Source: Pseudomonadota bacterium (GTDB lineage Bacteria > Pseudomonadota > Gammaproteobacteria > Steroidobacterales > Steroidobacteraceae). Taken from it: a stretch of 13,463 nucleotides of DNA. Every line of letters begins with the position of its first letter. The first letter of the stretch is position 1. The notes under the pieces are model-generated. The model saw only the letters and a list, made by a program, of their open reading frames with translations. It made no database searches and was not told the DNA's origin. The stretch is taken from contig JAJYTX010000031.1 of the NCBI GenBank assembly GCA_021792815.1, forward strand, positions 1 to 13,463, written 5' to 3'. A program made the position numbers and the translations under genes. Below, piece after piece: positions 7,740 through 13,463 of this stretch.

Positions 7740-9283
7740 TCCGTGCGCGCTCCTCGGGGTTGCGCCGGGTGTGTGGCGCGCGCGGTGCACGGGCCGGTGC
7801 AGCCTCCCGCAGGGGCCCACCAGCCGCCGCCGAGCGCGACGAGCAATTGCGCGCTGTCGGCATAGCGCTGCGCGCCCGCCCGCGCATCACCGAGCCGTGC
7901 CTGCTCATAGCGGCGCTCGGCAGCGAGTAATTCGAGCACGTTGCTTCGTCCGGCCTGGTAACTCACACGCTGCAGCGCGAGCGACGTCCGCGCCAGCGTC
8001 AATGCCTGATGTTCCTCCGCGGCAAGCTGCGCATCGTTGCCCAACGCGCGCAGTGTGTCTGTCACCTGGCCGAAGGCGGCCAGCACCGTCTGGCGATACA
8101 GTGCCAGGGATGCCTGGAGGGCGTCGAGCGAAGCACGTCGTTCGGCCCTCAGCGTGCCGCCGTGAAAGACCGGCGCCGTGAGTTCCCCGAGCAGCGCCCA
8201 CATGCCGCTCGAGGCGCCGAACAGCGCATCCGGGCGCAGCGCCGCGGTGGCGATCGAAGCCGACAGCACGATGTTCGGATACAACCGCGCCGTGGCGACG
8301 CCCACCTCGGCACTGCGCACATGCACCTGCTGCTCGGCGGCGAGGATGTCCGGCCGCTGGCGCGCCAGTGCCGAGGGCAGCGTCAGGGGCAGTCTGCGTG
8401 GCAGCTGGAAGTCCGCCAGTCGGAACGGCGGCGGCGTCCACTGTCCGGGGACCCGGCCGACGAGGACGGTGAGTGCGTCTTCGGCCAGCGCCTGGCGCTG
8501 TCGCAAGGGCGGCAACAGCGCCCGGTCGAGCGCCAGTCGCGTCTGGGCCGAGAGCACGTCGGTGCGCGGGGCGCGGCCGACCTGGTACGCGCGGCGCACG
8601 AGTGCCAGGTTGTGCGCGTCATCGGCGATGATGCGGCCGACGGCCTGGATCTGCCGATGCAGACTCGCGAGTGTCAGGGCGGTCTCCACCACATTGCCGG
8701 TGATCGCCAGGTTCGCAGCGGCCAACTCATCGCGCTGCAGCGCCGCGGCGGCCCGGCTCGCCTCCACGCGGCGCCGGGTCAGTCCGAACACATCGGGCGC
8801 GTAACTGACCGTCGGGCCGAGAGAGTACAGATCGAACGTCGGCAGCGTGCCCTTGCCGGGCAGGCGGCTGAGCAACCCCAGGGCAAACGCCGGGCCCTTC
8901 TGGCGAGCGGCGCTCGCGGCGAAATCCAGCTGCGGGGCGTACGCGCCGCGCGCCGCCTGCACCAGCTGCTCGGCCTGAGCCAACCGGGCGCGGGCGGCCG
9001 CGAGCGTCGGGTTGGCGGCGAGCGCCTGGCGCAGCACGCCGTCGAGCGCCGCGTCATGAAAGAGCTGCCACCACTGGGCCGGAACCGATTCGGCGGGCAC
9101 GAGCCGCTGGGACGGCTCGCCGTGCCCGGGCGCGAGCGCCTGGGGGCGCGGCTGCAGGTAGACGGCCGCGGCCGGCGGGTGCGGGCGGGCAAAGCGCGGC
9201 CCGACGGCACACCCCGAGAGCAGCAGCACCGGTGTCAGCAGCAGCGTTGCGCGGCAGCGTGCTCTCGCGCGGTTGCGGGGCAC
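7736..9283 (-). CDS. NodT-family outer membrane efflux lipoprotein (TolC-like factor)
   Basis: Forms the trimeric outer membrane channel of tripartite exporters. The sequence has LLLSGC, a lipoprotein signal with the lipidated Cys, then AVGPRFARPHPP, the typical NodT start. Two repeated OEP halves follow, with AARARLAQAEQLVQAARGAY in the first and LALDRALLPPLRQRQALAEDAL and LPSALARQRPDILAAEQQ at their junction. The last part includes VSYQAGRSNVLELLAAERRY. The start is uncertain: GTG at 9283 gives a normal 25-residue signal up to Cys25 and a 515-residue protein. In-frame ATGs at 9385 and 9421 would give signals of 58 or 70 residues that look unlike coding sequence. None has a clear ribosome binding site. 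It overlaps the fusion-protein gene by ATGA, so it is probably the dedicated channel of this exporter. The arsenate reductase ends 191 bases upstream of this start (53 if 9421 is used). Confidence 0.92.
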   Translation of the reverse strand: MPRNRARARCRATLLLTPVLLLSGCAVGPRFARPHPPAAAVYLQPRPQALAPGHGEPSQRLVPAESVPAQWWQLFHDAALDGVLRQALAANPTLAAARARLAQAEQLVQAARGAYAPQLDFAASAARQKGPAFALGLLSRLPGKGTLPTFDLYSLGPTVSYAPDVFGLTRRRVEASRAAAALQRDELAAANLAITGNVVETALTLASLHRQIQAVGRIIADDAHNLALVRRAYQVGRAPRTDVLSAQTRLALDRALLPPLRQRQALAEDALTVLVGRVPGQWTPPPFRLADFQLPRRLPLTLPSALARQRPDILAAEQQVHVRSAEVGVATARLYPNIVLSASIATAALRPDALFGASSGMWALLGELTAPVFHGGTLRAERRASLDALQASLALYRQTVLAAFGQVTDTLRALGNDAQLAAEEHQALTLARTSLALQRVSYQAGRSNVLELLAAERRYEQARLGDARAGAQRYADSAQLLVALGGGWWAPAGGCTGPCTARATHPAQPRGARTE

Positions 9284-9474
9284 AGCAGGGTGCGGGGGCT
9301 GCAGTCGCACGGCGCAGCGCAACGGCGTGATCGCTCGGCGCCCGTCTGCGCGAGCCTCGAGGGGACGACCCTCTGCGGATGTCATGGAGGCATCGTGCCT
9401 GAGGACCCGGCGGTGGAACATACGTACAGTTGCGAGGGCCCACCGCGGGCGTCAGGGGCTCGCTGTGCGGCGGG

Positions 9475-9960
9475 TCAGGCGTCAGGCGGCCTGTCCGGGC
9501 ACGGGTTTGCCCTGCCGTGGCCATCGGCTGGAGACGCATCGGGCGGCAGATCGAGCAGTGCGGGGAGGACGGCGAGGCGCGCGCGGATCGCGTCCCGGGC
9601 GCTGCGGAATCGCTCTCGCAGCGCCTCGGGCGACAGGCCGGGGTCGGACGCAGGGTCGGGGATGGGCCAGTGCAGCCGGCGCGCCCCGGGGGGCGGCACC
9701 GGGCAGATTTCCTCCGCGCAGAGCGTGACGATCAGATCGAGCGCCGCCACGTCGATCTCATCGATCGACTTCGAGCGCTGTCCCGAGAGATCGATGCCGA
9801 GCTCCCGCATCACCTCGATGGCGTACGGATTGACGCTCGAGGGCCGCGATCCGGCGCTCTGCACCTGCGCGCGCCCGCCGAGCAGCGCGCGCGCCAGGCC
9901 CTCGGCCATCTGGCTGCGGGCGGAGTTGGCGACACAGAGAAAGAGGATCCGCCGGCTCAT
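9475..9960 (-). CDS. arsC: Arsenate reductase, low-molecular-weight phosphatase type (thioredoxin-coupled)
   Basis: Reduces arsenate to arsenite in the cytoplasm, supplying the substrate for the exporter encoded just upstream. 161 residues from the ATG at 9960. The N-terminal loop CVANSARS has nucleophile Cys9 and Arg15 (CX5R), and Asp102 in PIPDPASD is the probable general acid. Cys81 and Cys86 ([10 protein letters not shown]) are placed like the two relay cysteines of the S. aureus ArsC type, which pass electrons to thioredoxin, although their spacing (4 residues between) is shorter than in that enzyme. A low-molecular-weight tyrosine phosphatase is the alternative, but the extra cysteines and the neighbour favour ArsC. 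A hydrophilic Pro/Asp-rich tail of about 25 residues follows the fold. The start overlaps the ACR3 stop (ATGA), which indicates translational coupling. An open frame extends upstream to 10044 but shows no homology. Confidence 0.9.
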   Translation of the reverse strand: MSRRILFLCVANSARSQMAEGLARALLGGRAQVQSAGSRPSSVNPYAIEVMRELGIDLSGQRSKSIDEIDVAALDLIVTLCAEEICPVPPPGARRLHWPIPDPASDPGLSPEALRERFRSARDAIRARLAVLPALLDLPPDASPADGHGRANPCPDRPPDA

Positions 9961-11048
9961 GCGCGCCCCCGCCCATCGGCCCGATCCGGCGGGCGGCCTG
10001 CGTCCGGCGCCGCGCAGGGCAGCGCCCCGCCGCGCTCGTACCATCCGCGCGTGCGCTCGACGAGCTTCACGACCGACAGCATCACCGGCACCTCGACGAG
10101 CACCCCGACCACGGTCGCAAGCGCCGCCCCGGAGCCGATGCCGAACACGCTGATCGCCGTGGCGACCGCGAGTTCGAAGAAGTTGCTGGCGCCGATGAGC
10201 GCCGAGGGCGCGGCGACGCAGTGCGCCTCACCCAGGGCGCGGTTCAGCAGATAGCCGAGGCCGGCGTTGAAGTACACCTGGATGAGAATGGGTACCGCGA
10301 GCAGCGCGATCACCAGCGGCTGCGACACGATCTGCCTGCCCTGGAAGGCGAACAGCACCACCAGCGTCGCCAGCAGGGCCGCAAGCGTCAGCGGCTGCAG
10401 CCGCGCCAGCAGGCGCCGCAGCGCCGGCTCGCCGCCTCGGGCGAGCCGATGGCGCCGCAGCGACTGCGCGATGAGCACCGGGATCACGATGTACAGCCCG
10501 ACCGACAGCAGCAGGGTGTGCCACGGCACGCTGATCGCCGCCAGGCCGAGAAGCAGAGCGACGATGGGCGCGAAGGCGAAGATCATCAGCACATCGTTGA
10601 GCGCGACCTGCGACAGCGTGAAATGCGGCTCGCCGCCCGAGAGCTGACTCCAGACGAACACCATGGCCGTGCAGGGCGCGGCCGAGAGAATCACCAGGCC
10701 GGCGACATAGGAGTCGATCTGCGCCGCCGGCAGCAGCGGACGGAACAGGTGGCCGATGAACAGCCAGCCGAGCAGCGCCATGGAGAACGGCTTGACCGCC
10801 CAGTTCACGAACAGCGTGACGCCGATGCCGCGCCAGTGCTCCTTGACCCGGTGCAGCTCGCCGAAGTCGATCCTGAGGAGCATCGGCACGATCATCAGCC
10901 AGATCAGCCCGGCCACCGGCAGATTCACCTGGGCGAGCTGCGCCGCGGCGATCAGCTGAAACACCCCGGGCAGGAGTCTGCCGAGGCCGATGCCGGCGAC
11001 GATGCACAGTGCGACCCAGAAGGTCAGGTAGCGTTCGAAAAAAGACAC
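9957..11048 (-). CDS. acr3: ACR3-family arsenite efflux transporter
   Basis: Exports arsenite from the cytoplasm across the inner membrane using the proton motive force. 363 residues with about ten hydrophobic segments from residue 8 to about 335. Family hallmarks: NWAVKPF (82-88), [15 protein letters not shown] with the essential Cys126, ALNDVLMIF, and [14 protein letters not shown] with Glu292. The last 25 residues ([20 protein letters not shown]) are a hydrophilic Pro/Asp/Arg tail outside the fold. The start is GTG at 11048, with AGGAG (11056-11060) seven bases upstream. It is the first gene of a minus-strand run, and arsC follows with a 4-base overlap. No arsR is found beside it, which is unusual. 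Often this gene is also called arsB. Confidence 0.94.
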   Translation of the reverse strand: MSFFERYLTFWVALCIVAGIGLGRLLPGVFQLIAAAQLAQVNLPVAGLIWLMIVPMLLRIDFGELHRVKEHWRGIGVTLFVNWAVKPFSMALLGWLFIGHLFRPLLPAAQIDSYVAGLVILSAAPCTAMVFVWSQLSGGEPHFTLSQVALNDVLMIFAFAPIVALLLGLAAISVPWHTLLLSVGLYIVIPVLIAQSLRRHRLARGGEPALRRLLARLQPLTLAALLATLVVLFAFQGRQIVSQPLVIALLAVPILIQVYFNAGLGYLLNRALGEAHCVAAPSALIGASNFFELAVATAISVFGIGSGAALATVVGVLVEVPVMLSVVKLVERTRGWYERGGALPCAAPDAGRPPDRADGRGRA

Positions 11049-11108
11049 TGCGCGTCTCCTGCCGCGTGGCCGCGCCGATCACGGCGGGCCCGGCGGGCAC
11101 CGATGAAT

Positions 11109-11138
11109 TTGACGGTTCCAAGTCTATCAAAATATCAG
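11109..11138. promoter_or_regulatory. AT-rich island with tandem TGATA repeats ahead of the arsenite exporter
   Basis: In very GC-rich surroundings this stretch holds TATCA twice (11125-11129 and 11133-11137, an 8-base period), read on the minus strand as TGATATTTTGATA. TTGATA there could be a -35 for the ACR3 gene, but no convincing -10 follows at 16-18 bases. On the plus strand TTGACG (11109-11114), an 18-base gap and TATCAG form a fair sigma-70 match toward the tRNA-editing gene. The island may be an operator for an ArsR-like regulator encoded elsewhere. No direct evidence fixes its role. Confidence 0.35.
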
Positions 11139-11175
11139 CGCGGTGCGGAAGAGCGCCGGCCGGCGCGCGCGCGGT

Positions 11176-11205
11176 GTGACCAGCCGCGAAGCCCTGTGAT
11201 AGACT
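11176..11205 (+). promoter_or_regulatory. Putative sigma-70 promoter of the alanyl-tRNA editing gene
   Basis: GTGACC (11176-11181, 4 of 6 to TTGACA), an 18-base spacer and TAGACT (11200-11205, 4 of 6 to TATAAT) precede a GC-rich initiation zone. Transcription would start near 11212, leaving about 75 bases before the editing gene, most of it occupied by the 24-codon leader ORF. Confidence 0.4.
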
Positions 11206-11215
11206 GCCGCGCGTC

Positions 11216-11290
11216 ATGGAGCCGGTGGGTTCAGATCTGCGGATGCCGCTCGCCCGGGCGGGGCGCGCGCGCGGCGGGCGGCCCGGATGA
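11216..11290 (+). CDS. Possible 24-codon leader peptide, overlapping the tRNA-editing gene
   Basis: ATG at 11216 opens a frame beginning MEPVGSDLRMPLARAG and rich in Arg/Gly toward its end. It stops at TGA 11288-11290, and the ATG of the next gene (11287-11289) lies inside the ATGA overlap. It is just downstream of a putative promoter, so its own leader would be only a few bases. The next gene lacks a good Shine-Dalgarno sequence, which makes reinitiation after this ORF plausible. It may also be chance: the ORF is short, and GC-rich DNA has few stops. Confidence 0.3.
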   Translation: MEPVGSDLRMPLARAGRARGGRPG

Positions 11291-12000
11291 GCACCGAGCT
11301 GCTGTTCCGGGACGATGCGTATCTGCGCACCGCCACGGCGCGGGTGGTCGCGCTGCACGCGGACGGCATCGAGCTCGATCGCACGATTTTCTATCCGCTA
11401 GGAGGCGGCCAGGCGGGCGACAGCGGCGTGTTCGTGCGCGAAAGCGGCGAGCGGCTCGCCATCGCCGATACCCGCAAGGGGCAGCCGCCCGAGCGCGTGC
11501 TGCACATCCCCGCCCCGGGCGGTGCCCGGCTCGAGCCCGGGGAGCCGCTCACGCTCGAGCTCGACTGGCCCCGCCGCTACCGCCTGATGCGCCTGCACAC
11601 GGCGCTGCACCTGCTTTCCTGCGTGGTCGTCGCCCCGGTGACCGGCGGCAACATCGCGGCCGACAAGGCGCGCCTGGACTTCGACATCGAGCTCAGCCGG
11701 CTCGATGCCGGGCGTATCACCAGCCAGACCAACGAGCTCATCGCCTCGGGTGCCGTCACCGAAACCGTGTGGATCAGCGACGAGGAGCTCGACGCGCAGC
11801 CGCAGCTCGTCAAGACCATGAGCGTGCAGCCGCCGCGCGGCGCCGGCCGTGTGCGCCTGGTGAGGATACCGGGCATCGATCTGCAGCCCTGTGGCGGGAC
11901 GCACGTGCACAACATCGCGGAGATCGGCGGCATTCGCGTGACCCGGATCCGCAGCGAAGGCAAGCGCAACAAGCGCGTGGAGATCGTGCTGACCTCCTGA
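11287..12000 (+). CDS. alaX: AlaX-type alanyl-tRNA editing protein
   Basis: A free-standing homologue of the alanyl-tRNA synthetase editing domain. It hydrolyses tRNA(Ala) mischarged with Ser or Gly in the cytoplasm. 237 residues. The N-terminal part has the Gly-rich FYPLGGGQAGDSG (36-48) expected in the AlaX forms that carry the extra small barrel. The zinc site is complete: His104 and His108 in RLHTALHLL, Cys202 and His206 in CGGTHVHN. IGGIRVTRIRSEGKRNKRVE is the family C-terminus. The length fits AlaX-M. The start ATG at 11287 gives the family's usual opening (TELLFRDDAYL); it has no strong ribosome binding site but overlaps the stop of a small upstream frame. It is convergent with the IclR gene, 42 bases apart. 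AlaRS editing would normally do this job, so AlaX is a supplementary quality-control enzyme. Confidence 0.93.
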   Translation: MSTELLFRDDAYLRTATARVVALHADGIELDRTIFYPLGGGQAGDSGVFVRESGERLAIADTRKGQPPERVLHIPAPGGARLEPGEPLTLELDWPRRYRLMRLHTALHLLSCVVVAPVTGGNIAADKARLDFDIELSRLDAGRITSQTNELIASGAVTETVWISDEELDAQPQLVKTMSVQPPRGAGRVRLVRIPGIDLQPCGGTHVHNIAEIGGIRVTRIRSEGKRNKRVEIVLTS

Positions 12001-12042
12001 GCGGGGTTGGCATTGTGCCGTCCGCCGGGTGAGCCGGGCGCA

Positions 12043-12894
12043 TCAGACCTTCCGGCCGGCTTTTGCGGCGCCGGGCCCGGCCGGCCGGCCGCCGAATTCC
12101 CGGGTGATGATCTCGGCGGTGCGTCTCACGAGGGCGCCGAGTGCTGCGATGCGCTCGCGCGAGATGCGCGCGGCCGGCCCGGACACCGAGATCGCGGCGA
12201 CCGCATCCCCGCGCTCGTCGCACACGGTGGCCGCGACGCAGCGCATGCCGACCACATGCTCCTCGTCATCGACGGTGTAACCGAGTCGCCCGCTGCGGCT
12301 GAGGTCGGCGTTGAGGTCGGCCGGGCGCGTGATCGTGCGGGCGGTCAGGCGCGGCAGGCCGTGGCGCTGCAGGATCCCGGCGCGCTGTCGCTCCGGCATG
12401 CTCTGCAGCAGCGCCTTGCCGACCGCCGAGCAGTGCAGCGGCAGGCGCGAGCCGAGCCGGGTCATGGCGCGCATCATCTGGCCGCATTCCACCTGGAACA
12501 GACACAGCGCCCCGCCCTCATCGAGTACCGCCAGGTTGGATGTCTCGCCACTGTCCTGCATCAGCTGCCGAAGATGCGGCCGCGCCGTCTGCACCAGTTG
12601 CCGGTCGTGCAGGAAGGCGTTGCCGACGATGAAGGTCTGCACGCCGACCGACCACCGGGCCCGCTCGGCGTCGAAGCGCACGAACTGCTCGTGCTCGAGC
12701 GTGCTCAGCAGCCGGTGAGTGGTCGAGGCGGGCAGGGCCACCTGGTGCGCGATCTCGGTGAGCGAGGTGCCGTCGGCGCGCTCGGCGAGTGCGTTGAGGA
12801 TCGCGAGCGCCCGGGTGAGCGCCTGCACCCGGCCGCGCCTCGCGGCGCCTCCGGCCGGGATGCGGCCGGCCGGGGTGGTGTTTGCTGCCGCCAT
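12043..12894 (-). CDS. IclR-family transcriptional regulator
   Basis: A DNA-binding regulator of 283 residues. The winged helix-turn-helix is at about 24-80, with TSLTEIAHQVALPASTTHRL as the helix pair. The C-terminal effector domain has LPLHCSAVGKALL (151-163) and GMRCVAATVCDERGDAVAAI, both close to the IclR consensus. A 20-residue Ala/Gly/Arg-rich stretch precedes the DNA-binding domain. The ATG at 12894 is chosen because CGGAG lies five bases upstream; the open frame runs on to 13032, but that extension has no homology and would cover the operator candidate. It is transcribed away from malate synthase G. IclR itself controls the glyoxylate bypass, and the related AllR binds glyoxylate, so a C2-acid effector is a reasonable inference; the effector cannot be read from the sequence. 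Confidence 0.92.
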   Translation of the reverse strand: MAAANTTPAGRIPAGGAARRGRVQALTRALAILNALAERADGTSLTEIAHQVALPASTTHRLLSTLEHEQFVRFDAERARWSVGVQTFIVGNAFLHDRQLVQTARPHLRQLMQDSGETSNLAVLDEGGALCLFQVECGQMMRAMTRLGSRLPLHCSAVGKALLQSMPERQRAGILQRHGLPRLTARTITRPADLNADLSRSGRLGYTVDDEEHVVGMRCVAATVCDERGDAVAAISVSGPAARISRERIAALGALVRRTAEIITREFGGRPAGPGAAKAGRKV

Positions 12895-13024
12895 GATCGC
12901 TCCGGGTTGTTGGGTCTGCGGCGACTCTAGCGGCGTCCGGGCGTCATGGCCAGCCGCCGGAGCGAAAAATGGCCCGGCGGCCGCCGAGGAAACGCCGCGT
13001 TTCGCGGCCGGCGCGAGCCGCGCT

Positions 13025-13039
13025 TTCCACATCGTGGAA
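13025..13039. promoter_or_regulatory. Perfect 15-bp inverted repeat, candidate IclR-family operator
   Basis: TTCCACATCGTGGAA has 6-base arms around a 3-base centre, the size and TTCCA/TGGAA character of IclR-family operators (compare TGGAAATnATTTCCA of E. coli IclR). It lies in the divergent gap between the IclR gene and malate synthase G, 131 bases from the regulator start. It is 16 bases upstream of the putative -35 of malate synthase (about -50 to -65), which would suit activation, or repression of the divergent regulator gene. Confidence 0.55.
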
Positions 13040-13055
13040 TACGTTGCGTTTCGGG

Positions 13056-13084
13056 TTGCGTGGCTCCACGGCGTGGGCTATGGT
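13056..13084 (+). promoter_or_regulatory. Putative sigma-70 promoter of malate synthase G
   Basis: TTGCGT (13056-13061), a 17-base spacer and TATGGT (13079-13084) followed by a GC-rich start zone. The match is 3 and 4 of 6. Transcription would start near 13091, leaving a leader of about 70 bases. The poor -35 fits a promoter needing an activator. Confidence 0.4.
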
Positions 13085-13162
13085 GCCGCCCGGCCCGCGC
13101 ACGCGGCCGCTGCGGGCATCGGGCCCTCGGCAACGGTAATCGGCAGGACGAGGTCGGATCAG

Positions 13163-13463
13163 GTGACAGGCGAAATCGTTTCCGGCGGGCTCCGGGTGGC
13201 CCGGGCGCTGTATGAGTTCATCAACGAGGAGGCGCTGCCGGGCAGCGGCATCGACGCGGCGCGGTTCTGGGCGGGACTGGAAGCGATTCTGACTGACCTC
13301 GCGCCGCGCAACCAGGCGCTGCTCGCCGAGCGCGATCGGCTGCAGCAGGCGATCGACGCCTGGCACCTGCAGCGGCGTGGGCAGCGGCTGGATCCGGCGG
13401 TCTACACGGACTTCCTGCGCAGCCTCGGTTATCTGCTGCCCGAGGGCGAGGACTTCGAGGTGG
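13163..13463 (+). CDS. glcB: Malate synthase G, N-terminal part (3' end outside window)
   Basis: Condenses glyoxylate with acetyl-CoA to malate in the cytoplasm, in the glyoxylate cycle or glycolate use. The 100 visible codons carry the isoform G N-terminal domain: ALYEFINEEALPGSGIDAAR, FWAGLEAILTDLAPRN, ALLAERDRLQQAIDAWH and FLRSLGYLLPEGEDFEV. These align throughout with E. coli GlcB (FVDEEVLPGTGLDAAAFW, LAPENRQLLAERD, FLRELGYLVP). The GTG at 13163 is the start that best fits the family length; GAGG (13150-13153) lies nine bases upstream. The full protein should be about 720 residues, so the catalytic barrel is outside the window. It is divergent from the IclR gene with a 268-base shared control region. 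Confidence 0.93.
   Translation, partial: MTGEIVSGGLRVARALYEFINEEALPGSGIDAARFWAGLEAILTDLAPRNQALLAERDRLQQAIDAWHLQRRGQRLDPAVYTDFLRSLGYLLPEGEDFEV

Noticed and set aside
8009..10153. Long plus-strand open frame of 714 codons opposite the outer membrane lipoprotein and arsC
   Set aside because: It lies opposite well-supported minus-strand genes, its Arg/Gln/Gly-rich translation has no family motifs, and long antisense frames are expected in GC-rich coding DNA.
10221..12032. Plus-strand open frame of 603 codons across acr3, the intergenic gap and alaX
   Set aside because: It covers two real genes in other frames plus a promoter region; the composition (Arg, Gln, His-rich) is that of a shadow frame.
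12001..12042. Terminator between the convergent alaX and IclR genes
   Set aside because: The best stem is about 4 bp with a mismatch and no T-run, so it is not supported.
12895..13032. 46-codon N-terminal extension of the IclR regulator
   Set aside because: It would span the operator-like palindrome, has no homology, and the ATG at 12894 has a properly spaced CGGAG.

Overview
The window is uniformly GC-rich chromosomal DNA with tightly packed genes and many ATGA, GTGA or TGATG stop/start overlaps. Protein relationships point to a high-GC proteobacterium, most likely a gammaproteobacterium: a YbhGFSR-type ABC exporter that is close to the Enterobacterial one in motifs and gene order, malate synthase G, an AlaX editing protein and an IclR regulator. 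The genus cannot be fixed from the sequence alone. I saw no rRNA, tRNA, insertion sequence, phage gene or CRISPR array, and no intergenic gap exceeds about 300 bases.

Left part (1-2585, plus strand): the C-terminal two thirds of a type B carboxylesterase, an aldo/keto reductase with a clear ribosome binding site, and a 97-residue single-pass membrane protein of unknown function.

Centre (2680-11048, minus strand): seven genes in one direction. In order of transcription they are an ACR3-type arsenite exporter, a thiol-dependent arsenate reductase, a NodT-type outer membrane lipoprotein, a membrane fusion protein (YbhG), a fused double ABC ATPase (YbhF) and two ABC-2 permeases (YbhS, YbhR). All junctions are overlapping except the one between the arsenate reductase and the outer membrane factor, so this is either one seven-gene transcript or an ars pair followed by a five-gene export operon. 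The last five genes together encode a complete route from the cytoplasm across both membranes. The first two convert arsenate to arsenite and expel it. No arsR lies nearby.

Right part (11216-13463): a possible 24-codon leader ORF whose stop overlaps the start of a plus-strand AlaX-type alanyl-tRNA editing gene. This is followed by a convergent IclR-family regulator, which is divergent from the start of malate synthase G (cut by the window end). A perfect 15-bp inverted repeat with IclR-operator character lies between the regulator and malate synthase, suggesting local control of glyoxylate metabolism.

Most conspicuous for follow-up are the joining of arsenic resistance genes to a complete tripartite ABC-2 exporter, the one-sided degeneration of the two ATP sites in the fused ATPase, the IclR operator candidate, and the leader ORF coupled to the tRNA-editing gene.
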